From positions 1 through 64,000 of the forward strand of contig CAWADT010000026.1 of NCBI GenBank assembly GCA_963780865.1: 64,000 nt of DNA. Reading direction: 5' to 3'. Origin of the DNA: FEN-1073 sp963780865. GTDB lineage: Bacteria; Chloroflexota; Anaerolineae; Anaerolineales; RBG-16-64-43. Numbering within the stretch: the first letter of the stretch is position 1; each line of letters begins with the position of its first letter. The translations under genes were made by a program, and so were the position numbers. Under the pieces are notes generated by a model that had not been told where the DNA came from, did no database searches, and worked only from the letters and a program-made list of their open reading frames with translations. This document shows positions 56,703 to 64,000 of the stretch, piece by piece.

Positions 56703-57662
56703 ATGGCGACGCCGGAAACCACCGTCATCATCCCTGTTCTGAACATGCGCCGGTACCTCGCCGATGCGGTGGAATCCGTCTACGCCCAAACCGATCCGGA
56801 CTGGGAATTAATTCTGGCCGACGACGGCTCCGAAGACGGGAGCGTTGAACTTGCGCTGGAGTACGTTCGCCGGGACTCGGCGCGGGTCAGAGTGCTTGCG
56901 CCATCCGCTACCGACCCGCACGGCGCGAGCGCGGCCCGAAATCGCGGGCTTAAAATCGCCCGCGGCGATTTCATCGCCTTCCTGGATGCCGACGACATCT
57001 GGCTGCCGGAAAAATTGGAGCGCCAGAGGAATCTCCTCGCGGATTATCCGGAGGCGGCGATGACCTTCGCGCGGGTCCATTACTTTTTTGAAAACCCCGC
57101 CGAGGGGCAGGGATGGGATCAGCCCTTCGCCCCGCTGGAAGCACGGGTATACCGCCCGCCGGAGTTGACGGTGGAATTCCTGCGCGACGCAAACATCTAC
57201 CCGTGCCCGACCGCCACCCTGATCCGCCGCTCCGCGCTTCTGGAAGTGGGGGGATTCGAAGAGCGGTTCCGCAAAGTGCGGACCGATCTGGCGGTGTGGG
57301 TTAAGCTCAGCGTTCATTTCCCGGTGTACGCCGATTCCGCGTTTGTGGCCCGCTACCGACAGCACGGCCAATCCTCCGTCGCCCGAATGTTTGGGGATCC
57401 GGAGGCGTATCACATCAACGAGTTGGATTTTTGGGGCTGGCTCCTAGGATACTTCGATGGTTTGCCGGAGAAAATCCGCCGGCAACCGGAATCGCTTGCC
57501 TGTCGGCAGGTGTTTCGCTTGAACCTGGCGGAGGTGATGCAGGGCCGGCGGCGAAATTTCTTTAGCTGGCGCTGGGAAATGCTTCGGCGGACTTGGAGGT
57601 ATCCCGCGTTTCGGCGGGAAGCTCGTTGGATTCGCATGTTGCTTCCCGGAAGCATGGAATAA
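56703..57662 (+). CDS. Glycosyltransferase family 2
   Basis: A 319-residue GT-A enzyme. VIIPVLNMRRYLADAVESV opens the donor domain, ILADDGSEDGSV holds the first Asp, ARGDFIAFLDADDIWLPEK gives the DxD metal motif (DAD), and GFEERFRKVRTDLAVW the acceptor-side residues. It adds a sugar to a growing glycan in the cytoplasm. The stop shares a base with a 37-codon ORF (TAATG), continuing the coupled pattern of this block. Confidence 0.9.
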   Translation: MATPETTVIIPVLNMRRYLADAVESVYAQTDPDWELILADDGSEDGSVELALEYVRRDSARVRVLAPSATDPHGASAARNRGLKIARGDFIAFLDADDIWLPEKLERQRNLLADYPEAAMTFARVHYFFENPAEGQGWDQPFAPLEARVYRPPELTVEFLRDANIYPCPTATLIRRSALLEVGGFEERFRKVRTDLAVWVKLSVHFPVYADSAFVARYRQHGQSSVARMFGDPEAYHINELDFWGWLLGYFDGLPEKIRRQPESLACRQVFRLNLAEVMQGRRRNFFSWRWEMLRRTWRYPAFRREARWIRMLLPGSME

Positions 57663-57775
57663 TGGAGAGCGAGAGGAAGTTGAGGAATCAGCTTTCTACC
57701 TTTGATGGATCAGACCCGGAATTCCGGTCCCATTTGAAAATATTTCCGGATTTGAAGACCGTTGGAGTGAAGTGA
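57662..57775 (+). CDS. Small ORF of 37 codons between two coupled genes
   Basis: The ORF encodes MESERKLRNQLST... ending FPDLKTVGVK. It starts one base into the GT2 stop (TAATG) and ends in a GTGA overlap with the next gene, so both junctions look translationally coupled. It is charged and has no membrane helix. It may be a real small protein, a coupling leader, or the stub of a truncated gene. I do not recognise a family. Confidence 0.35.
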   Translation: MESERKLRNQLSTFDGSDPEFRSHLKIFPDLKTVGVK

Positions 57776-59674
57776 AAGTCGTAACATTATATGGGGCGAG
57801 GATGATGTCAAAAATTAAATCCACAATATGGATCGACTTTCTTATTATCTTCGCGGCGGGTACCGTGACGATGCTCCTACGCTACCAGGGATGGAAAAGC
57901 GTGGAGTTGGCCAATTTGGATATGTTTCCCTATTATCAAGGAGTACAAGATTTCCTGTCCACGGGAAGCATCCTTGAAAAAGGGCATTTGTCCAGTTACT
58001 CCTCCTACTTTCCCCCTGGTACGTTCTATTTAATGATCCCGGGGATATTGCTAACTCCGGATCCGCGACTGCAAGACCTGGCGGGCACTACGGTCCTGGT
58101 ATATGGAACCCTGATATTCCTGTATTTGGCGGCTAGGGAGATTGCCGGGCGGGTTGTAGCTCTCACGGCAACAGTTGTGTTTGCCTTGACCCGCTTGGGA
58201 TTCATGGGGGTTGTGCCCCTCGGCCATCCCTTTTTCATTCTGGGGTCGCTCTACTTTCTCCTGCTTTGGATTAAACATCGCGCCGCTTGGGCACTCGGGG
58301 CGGTCGTAGCGATCCTAGCCTTTGGATTGTATGTCGACTTGGCGATCATTCCGTTCCTGTTTGTCATTCCCGTTCTGTGGCTGATCTATCGGCCGCCACT
58401 CGGTTGGAAAAGCCTGCTCGTCTCGGGATTGTTTGGTTTGCTCGTGTGGTTTCCATACCTGAGGTATGAATATAACCACGGGTTCGTGGACCTGGCGTCC
58501 TTGATCCTATTACGTCCCGTAGATTCTGTATGGAATAACGCCTCCATCTCCCCCGTCTACTGTTATGCGACGCAACCCGGAGAAAACGACGTACCAAACG
58601 GCGTCTATCTCCCATATATCGGAGGATCAGTAATCCAGAAGCGAGTGGTTTATCCGCTCCCCGGCTGGAAAAATCAGGTGGCCTACGAGTTCCTGCAGGC
58701 TCCTTATGAACATCGATAGGAACTTCGATGGGGATTTATTCCTGCTGGGCGTCAACCGATTTTTTGACTCGATCCTTTGGTGGATTTTTATGACCGGTTG
58801 GATGACGTTTGGTTGGGTTGTGGTGCGAGGGTGGGGGCCTATGCAGCGGGTTATCCGCGCAGTCGCTGTGAGAAGGAAATGGATCCCCTTGGCTCTGGGA
58901 GTGGGGGGAGCGGTTGTTTTATATCTGTTGGTCACCCCGGCTATCCTGGAACAATTTGCGGCGAATAAATCCATCAACCATAATATTTCCTTGGCTATCA
59001 TTCAATTCCGGGAATATATGCCTTGGATTTGGTTAGCTGTATGCCTGGGATTGTACCTTTCTGAGTATGTGCCGGATCACAATCCAGATAACGCAATTCT
59101 GTTTATTGCATTCAGCCTGCCCTGGATTTTACTTGTGATCCTGGCGGAGCCCGGAAGGCCGGATCGCTTCTGGTATATGTGGCCGCTACAGGTCCTGGTG
59201 ATGGTCCTGTTCCTTCGTTGGTTGGTGGAGAAATTCAACCGCGCCCGTCCGGTATTTTGGATCCTGGTCGTTGCTTTGGGCGTAGCCTTGCTGCCGCTCC
59301 CATTTGATACGGAACGGGTTTCAAATGGGTTGGCAAACGGCTATGCTGGAAATGATTCCGACCAGTGGAAGGTTGTCGAATTCATGGCGGAAAAAGCGGC
59401 AACCGAAACAGGGCGCTCCCTGTCCATCAAATACTGGCTGGCTGATTCGAGTGTCCCGGTGAACCCTCTGAAACCTGGATATCGATTCAAGGACTGGTTT
59501 GATTACCTGCTCTACGCCGAATTCGGGGTGAAAAATCTCGGCAAGGCATCCATGGGTAATCCGGTGGGCGGCACATGGGAAGTTGTGGATAATCGTATCG
59601 GGCCACCGGATTCTTTGAAGGGGCTCTCCCCGGTTGCGACGTTCGGCCATTACTCGGTGTACCAACTTCCATAA
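57772..59674 (+). pseudogene. Polytopic membrane protein, GT-C-like, frameshifted
   Basis: Two frames combine to about 633 residues. The first (57772-58719) has seven or so helices, with LANLDMFPYYQGVQDFLSTG in the first outer loop and SYFPPGTFYLMIPGIL in the second, as in GT-C proteins. The second (58706-59674) continues with more helices and ends in a soluble tail (GHYSVYQLP). One extra base near 58690-58705, in CTGCAGGCTCC, separates them. The gene begins with a GTGA overlap. It is probably one lipid-linked-sugar transferase broken by a sequence error or mutation. Confidence 0.55.
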
Positions 59675-59712
59675 CAGAGGGGGGCAGAGGTTATTCCCGG
59701 GAGGTCGTCACG

Positions 59713-60552
59713 ATGAAAAAACATAGGCGGTTGTGGAAGGGGGTTCAATTCCTGCATAGAATTATTAACGGCTGGCGATTCTGGCCGGCGGGAATCCTCC
59801 CGCTTCCGGGTAGACCGGCCAGCCGGCGGTTTGCGTTCGACCGGGGAACGCCGATCGACCGGTATTTCATCGTCCGATTTCTGGAACAAAACGCGGAGTT
59901 TATCCATGGCCGGGTCTTGGAAGTGGGCGATCGCGGATATACAAAAGTCTATGGAAAGAACCGCGTCTCGCAATCGGATGTCTTGCATGTCACCGCCGGA
60001 AATCCGGAAGCGACGATCATCGGAAACCTGGCCACCGGGGAGGGCCTTCCCGCGGGCGTCTACGATTGCCTGATCCTGACCCAAACCCTTCACGTAATTT
60101 ACGACGTGCATTCCGCGGTGAAGAATATGTACCGGCTGCTGGCGCCCGGGGGCGTGGCGCTGGTGACAATTCCAGGGATCACCCCCGTCAGCCGCTTCGA
60201 CGCCGATCGCTGGGGAGATTTCTGGCGAATGACCCCCGCGGCGGTCCGGCGGTTGTTCGCCAAATCATTTGCGCCGGAAGAGATAACCGTCGTAACGAGC
60301 GGCAATGTGCGGCTCGCGGCCGCCTACCTGTACGGCTTGGCCGCGGAGGAAATTCCCGCCTCGGCTTTCTCGGAATCCGACCCCGATTACCCGCTGCTAA
60401 TGTGCGTCCGGGCGATAAAGCCAACTGCCCCTCCGCGAAAAACAGAAACACGGATTTCACCGAAAAGACGGATGTCCACCGCGGCCCACGCTTCCCCCGC
60501 TTCGCGAGGGCAGGCGCGAGGACGGGCGCGAGGGCGGGCGCGGAAGGGATAA
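59713..60552 (+). CDS. Methyltransferase-like protein with a repeat-derived C-terminus
   Basis: A 279-residue protein related to class I SAM methyltransferases: VLEVGDRGYTKVYG (a weak motif I), then VYDCLILTQTLHVIYDVHSA and MYRLLAPGGVALVTIPG (motif IV/post-IV). Residues after about 235 (CVRAIKPTAPPRK onward) do not belong to the fold; they are encoded by the palindromic and tandem-repeat DNA that follows, which adds basic RGRARG repeats. A normal homologue would end near 60425. The insertion seems to have removed the original stop. Confidence 0.6.
   Translation: MKKHRRLWKGVQFLHRIINGWRFWPAGILPLPGRPASRRFAFDRGTPIDRYFIVRFLEQNAEFIHGRVLEVGDRGYTKVYGKNRVSQSDVLHVTAGNPEATIIGNLATGEGLPAGVYDCLILTQTLHVIYDVHSAVKNMYRLLAPGGVALVTIPGITPVSRFDADRWGDFWRMTPAAVRRLFAKSFAPEEITVVTSGNVRLAAAYLYGLAAEEIPASAFSESDPDYPLLMCVRAIKPTAPPRKTETRISPKRRMSTAAHASPASRGQARGRARGRARKG
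60503..60548 (+). repeat. 12-bp tandem repeat in the coding tail
   Basis: Units CGCGAGGGCAGG, CGCGAGGACGGG, CGCGAGGGCGGG and the partial CGCGGAAGGG follow one another at 60503-60548. They encode the RGQARGRARGRARKG tail of the methyltransferase-like protein and lie at its very end. Confidence 0.8.
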
Positions 60553-60695
60553 TTTTTGTTCCATTTCCGGGCAACTGCATTTCAAACACATCATCAAGAT
60601 AACCGACGGCGTAAAAGTAGACCGAGCTATCCTCGCGAGAGCCGATAGAGCGTTCTTCCATAGGAACAAGTAAAATATACTTGGGTATAAATGAG

Positions 60696-61910
60696 ATGAA
60701 ACAAACAGCTGCCTCCATATGGTATGAGCGCCTGCGGCCGGTCGCCCGGCGCGTATCGGCGCGCCTGCTTCGTTTTGTGCCCATCTCTTCGCGCCGCGGA
60801 GGAGTCCCCAAGGGCGTTATTTGGAACGCAGCGGAATGGATCATCCGTTCCGAGGCGCGGAAACCATGGGCGGAACGCGGCGGCGCGCATTGGCAGGTGA
60901 AAGTTCGCGATAGCGAACTGGTTCCCGGCCGACAGCCGAAGACGATCGAAGATTCGGTGGACCCGGTGTTTGCGGTCCATCGCTTCTTTCGCTTCCCGGA
61001 ATTGACGGTAAGTTGCATCCATAACGGGCGGGTGGCCACGACCGAGGGGACGGTCATCTCGCCCGACGACCGGGTGTTTGAAGAGTTCACGCATCAATGG
61101 GGCGGCTCGATTTGGAACAACTCCGTCTTTATCCGCGCCGGCCTGCCGCCGCCGGAATACAAGGAAGGAGCCTGGGCGACTCTCGTCGTCCCGGCGTCCA
61201 TTACCAACGTCGGCCACTGGCTGATGGATGGAGTCATGCGACTGGCGGTTTTGGAAGCGGCTGGACTGGCGAAGGAAACCCGCCTCATCCTCCCGAATCT
61301 CCAGTCCAAATTCACCGAACCGATCGAGGCGCTGGGCTACGGGCCGGATCGATACGGCGGGCTGCAAGGGGGACATTGGGAGGTGGAAAATCTGCTGGTT
61401 CCGTCGTATGTTTCGCCGCCCGGATTTATGCGGCCGTGGGCCTGCCGCTGGCTGCGCAACCGTTTGGGCGTGGAAGACAAACCGGCCGGAAAGCGCCGAT
61501 TGTGGATCAGCCGGAGCCGCGCCCGCTGGCGGCGGCTGGTCAATGAAGAAGAGTTGCTTCCTATTTTAAAGAAGGCCGGGTTCGAAACGGTGGAGCTGGA
61601 GCGCCTGAGCTTCCGGGAGCAGGTGAAAACTTTTTCCCAGGCGGGCGTGATTGCCGGGCCGCACGGCGCCGGAATGACCGACCTGTTGTTCGCTCCGCGC
61701 GGAATCCGCGTCCTGGAATTCTTCAGTCCGGGGTTTGTCAATCCGGTGTTTTATTCCATGGCCAACGCCCTCCAGCAGGATTACGGATACGCGGTCGGGG
61801 AGACGCTCCCCGAAGACCGGCACCCGGGCGGATCGAAGGACCTGGACCATTTTCGGCTCTCCCCGGATCGATTGCGGTCATCCCTGCGGGTGATGAAGCT
61901 CGCACGCTGA
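60696..61910 (+). CDS. GT61/DUF563-type glycosyltransferase
   Basis: A 404-residue protein of the GT61 (DUF563, capsular polysaccharide) family. The C-terminal signature GPHGAGMTDLLFAPRGIRVLEF is characteristic, with TVSCIHNGRVATTEGTVISPD in the N-terminal part and NVGHWLMDGVMRL in the middle (a conserved W/H-containing site). The GT61 fold transfers sugars such as xylose, arabinose or others in different enzymes; the bacterial ones have few known products. A TTG at 60681 lies upstream; ATG 60696 is preferred. A second, partial GT61 starts at 63345. Confidence 0.85.
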   Translation: MKQTAASIWYERLRPVARRVSARLLRFVPISSRRGGVPKGVIWNAAEWIIRSEARKPWAERGGAHWQVKVRDSELVPGRQPKTIEDSVDPVFAVHRFFRFPELTVSCIHNGRVATTEGTVISPDDRVFEEFTHQWGGSIWNNSVFIRAGLPPPEYKEGAWATLVVPASITNVGHWLMDGVMRLAVLEAAGLAKETRLILPNLQSKFTEPIEALGYGPDRYGGLQGGHWEVENLLVPSYVSPPGFMRPWACRWLRNRLGVEDKPAGKRRLWISRSRARWRRLVNEEELLPILKKAGFETVELERLSFREQVKTFSQAGVIAGPHGAGMTDLLFAPRGIRVLEFFSPGFVNPVFYSMANALQQDYGYAVGETLPEDRHPGGSKDLDHFRLSPDRLRSSLRVMKLAR

Positions 61911-62059
61911 TTCCCATGACCGATGCCACCGGCGCCGCGACGGACCGGGTGACGATGTCGGAGGGCATTTTCTCGCTGCCCGAGGAAGTTGCGCGGACTT
62001 TACGGCAGCGCCGAGTGAGTTCTCCAAACAGGATGCCGGATCGCCAAGAGGGAAAGATC

Positions 62060-62857
62060 ATGCGCACTGAAAGCGGCGAATCCACCGCGCTCGAAGATAC
62101 TTCCCTGCTCGTCCTCTCTTGCGATTCCTATTCCGACGCCTGGGAGCCCTTTTTCTTTTTCTTCTTCCGCTTCTGGCCGGCTTGCCCGTTCCCCGTGTAT
62201 CTGGTCTCCAACCACCTTTCCTATCCGGACGACCGGGTCCGCATGCTGCATATCGAAGATCCAAAGACGGATTGGTCGACGGGTTTCCTCTGGGCGGTCA
62301 GCCGCATTCCTTCCGGAAACGTGATCGTGTGCATGGAGGATTATTTCCTCTCCGCCCCCGTGCAGGAACAAACTGTGGTCGCGCTCATCCAATATGCTCG
62401 GCACCGTGACGCGGGCTATCTGCGCTTTGTGCCCATTCCGCCGCCCGATGCGCCGTGCGCGGACAACCCGTTGCTGGGCGAAATCCACAAGGGATCTCCG
62501 TATCGCAGCGCCAATCAGGCCGCTTGGTGGAAGAAGGAGGTCCTGCAACACGTACTGAAGGCGGGGGAAGATCCGTGGGAATTTGAAAAGTACGGGGCCG
62601 CGCGCTCCTGCCAGCGGGACGAGGCGTTCCTCGCGCTGCGCGAAAACGTCGGATATCCCCTGGATTATTACACGACGGCGATCCGGAAGGGGATGTGGGA
62701 GCCGGGCGCCGTGGCGATGTGCGAACAATACGGAATCCGATTGGATTTCAAGCGGCGCAAAGTGATGACCCGGTACAGCCAGTGGCAACGAAGCTTTAAT
62801 GCCAAAGTGAAGCATCCCGTCAAACAATGGCTCCGGCGATGGATCGGGAAGAAATGA
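62060..62857 (+). CDS. Putative glycosyltransferase-like protein of unknown family
   Basis: A 265-residue protein starting with LLVLSCDSYSDAWEPFFFFFF and then YLVSNHLSYPDDRV, IVCMEDYFLSAPV and a basic C-terminus. The pattern LSCDxYSDxWEPFF followed by an acidic ExD-like motif is shared with uncharacterised proteins in glycan clusters that look like GT-A enzymes. The start at 62060 follows AGAGGGAAAG; an ATG at 61916 would add 48 poorly ordered residues. A phenylalanine run encoded by T-rich DNA is unusual. It lies between two GT61 genes. Confidence 0.55.
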   Translation: MRTESGESTALEDTSLLVLSCDSYSDAWEPFFFFFFRFWPACPFPVYLVSNHLSYPDDRVRMLHIEDPKTDWSTGFLWAVSRIPSGNVIVCMEDYFLSAPVQEQTVVALIQYARHRDAGYLRFVPIPPPDAPCADNPLLGEIHKGSPYRSANQAAWWKKEVLQHVLKAGEDPWEFEKYGAARSCQRDEAFLALRENVGYPLDYYTTAIRKGMWEPGAVAMCEQYGIRLDFKRRKVMTRYSQWQRSFNAKVKHPVKQWLRRWIGKK

Positions 62858-62860
62858 AAA

Positions 62861-63344
62861 AGCGCGCCGGAGCTTAGCCTCCGAGGGAGACAGGTGCGCT
62901 CCAGGAATATCCTGATATGATCGAAAGACCGAGGCGCGGGAGATTGCGATCCGAACGACGGCCGATTAATGGATCGGCTCAAGCTAGTGCCCAGAGCCCA
63001 AGCGTTCCATGAAACCGGGATCTTTCTCTCTCAGGATCAGGGCGGGGGTTGCGCTTGCGCGGAAGAAGAAAACGATGGCCGTCTCGCGCAATATGGGGAA
63101 CGGGTCGCGGTGGATTGGAAGGGCGGGAGAAAATCCCGGTGGTTGTGCGGCGTCGCCCGGTGATGCCGCTGAGGATGCGCGCGGAACGCCCGCTGCGAAG
63201 GGCCGGCGTTCCGGATCGTTTCGCGCGGCTCCTCGCTCTGCCACTTGGTCTCGGTCGTCCGCGGGCGGGAAATCATGGCAAGCTTCCTGACTCGTTCCAA
63301 CGGGAGAAGGACAGGAATGAATTGACAGGCCGAAGGTGCGGGCG
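62861..63344 (+). other. Long gene-poor stretch with a stem-loop at its start
   Basis: The 484 bases before the last gene hold only short frames that lack clear coding character. At the left end, AGCGCGCC (62861-62868) pairs with GGTGCGCT (62893-62900, one G-T pair), with an inner CGGAG/CTCCG hairpin (62868-62872 and 62879-62883). Nothing recognisable as a promoter, riboswitch or transposon was seen in the rest. It may contain a decayed gene or a structured RNA. Confidence 0.4.
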
Positions 63345-64000
63345 ATGAATAGGGCGAAGGCGGTTCTGGCGGCCGCTCTGCGGACGCTTCCCGGCACAGG
63401 GCGTCCGCGCGGCACGATCCCGGATTTTTGCGCCTGGAGCGACGAACGCGAGGCCCGGTTGCCGTGGATGGAAAAAGGATGGGACCAGTGGCACCTCCCG
63501 GTGCGCGATCCGGAGCTGGTGGAGATCGCTCCTCCGCTTAGCCTCGATGAAAAGGTGCACCCGGTGTACCGGGGGGCGCAATTCTACCGCTATCCGAAGC
63601 TGTTCCTGGCGCAGCTTCGCAACGGGCGGTTGTTGGGCTGGGAGGGAACCGTTCTTACCTCGGACGGCCGGGTGCTGGAAGAATTTTCCTTCGCCTGGGG
63701 GATGCGGCCTTCGCAATGGCCCGTCTTTTCCCGCTTGAGCATTCCGGCCCCGCAGGAAAAACCGGGCGCCATGCTCACCCTGCTTTCTCCGGTAGCGGCC
63801 AAGCCGAATTACTTTCACTGGTGGGCGGACACGCTGCCGCGGTTGGCCGTCGCCGAGGCGGCCGGGATCCGCTATTACCAGGTAATCGTTCCCCAAGCTA
63901 TGGAAGATTGGCAGCGGGAATCGCTCGAGCGGCTGGGAGTGACCCCCGATCGTCAGGAACCGTTTGGAGGGGGTCATTGGCGGGTGGAATGTCTGTTGCT
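63345..64000 (+). CDS. GT61/DUF563-type glycosyltransferase, N-terminal part only (window end)
   Basis: The frame is open from the ATG at 63345 to the last base of the window, giving 218 complete residues. It matches the first GT61 protein in order: LFLAQLRNGRLLGWEGTVLTSDGRVLEEFS corresponds to the NGRVATTEGTV region, NYFHWWADTLPRLAVAEAAGI to the middle His/Trp site, and GVTPDRQEPFGGGHWRVE to the region before the C-terminal domain. The signature GPHGAG would lie beyond the window. A second copy of this enzyme type suggests successive sugar additions. Confidence 0.8.
   Translation, partial: MNRAKAVLAAALRTLPGTGRPRGTIPDFCAWSDEREARLPWMEKGWDQWHLPVRDPELVEIAPPLSLDEKVHPVYRGAQFYRYPKLFLAQLRNGRLLGWEGTVLTSDGRVLEEFSFAWGMRPSQWPVFSRLSIPAPQEKPGAMLTLLSPVAAKPNYFHWWADTLPRLAVAEAAGIRYYQVIVPQAMEDWQRESLERLGVTPDRQEPFGGGHWRVECLL

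Noticed and set aside
62984..63415. Reverse-strand ORF of 143 codons in the gap near the window end
   Set aside because: It overlaps the start of the second GT61 gene, is Arg/Pro/Ala-rich and lacks any recognisable motif.

Overview
This 64 kb window is GC-rich and every gene I can support lies on the + strand. It looks like chromosomal DNA of a bacterium, most likely a member of the Chloroflexota (Anaerolineae-like). That placement is an inference from gene content: a fused glycyl-tRNA synthetase, a TPR protein followed by cdaA and a YbbR protein, many TPR and GT-C membrane proteins, and intergenic palindromes. No rRNA or marker phylogeny is available to confirm it.

Layout. (1) Positions 1-1089: an IS110-family transposase preceded by two stem-loops that fit the design of an IS110 bridge RNA, and followed by a run of hairpins. 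(2) 1374-17101: surface-polysaccharide block A, with four or five GT4 glycosyltransferases, a GT2 enzyme, three polytopic GT-C-like proteins, a UDP-sugar 4-epimerase, a membrane CapD/WbpM-type dehydratase and a TPR protein. (3) 17140-35990: a mostly housekeeping core, with pterin dehydratase, tRNA-Leu(GAG) with a consensus promoter and a terminator, fused GlyQS, a Gfo/Idh/MocA oxidoreductase, TPR-CdaA-YbbR-Der, signal peptidase I, a 23S rRNA m5U methyltransferase, an inositol-monophosphatase-family enzyme and TsaE-TsaB-RimI. (4) 36011-64000: polysaccharide block B, with a CDP-paratose-2-epimerase-like enzyme, a family-4 uracil-DNA glycosylase, Gmd and Fcl (GDP-L-fucose), a Wzm/Wzt-type ABC exporter, polysaccharide deacetylase, asparagine synthase, nucleotide-sugar dehydrogenase, two paralogues of an unrecognised GT-A-like family, more GT-C proteins, GT2, two GT61 proteins (the second cut by the window end) and two methyltransferases.

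How it works together. Blocks A and B together supply sugar nucleotides (fucose, hexosamine and uronic-acid branches), many cytoplasmic and lipid-linked glycosyltransferases, and an ATP-driven exporter whose ATPase has a C-terminal extension typical of glycan-recognising Wzt proteins. The expected product is a complex fucose-containing cell-surface glycan. Many neighbouring genes overlap as ATGA, GTGA, TTGA or TAATG, so long translationally coupled operons are likely.

Caveats. Five genes carry single-base frame changes (six events), including two in the essential glyQS, so several breaks are probably sequence errors rather than real pseudogenes. Intergenic DNA carries at least four different palindromic repeats. 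No CRISPR array, rRNA, phage or plasmid gene was seen.
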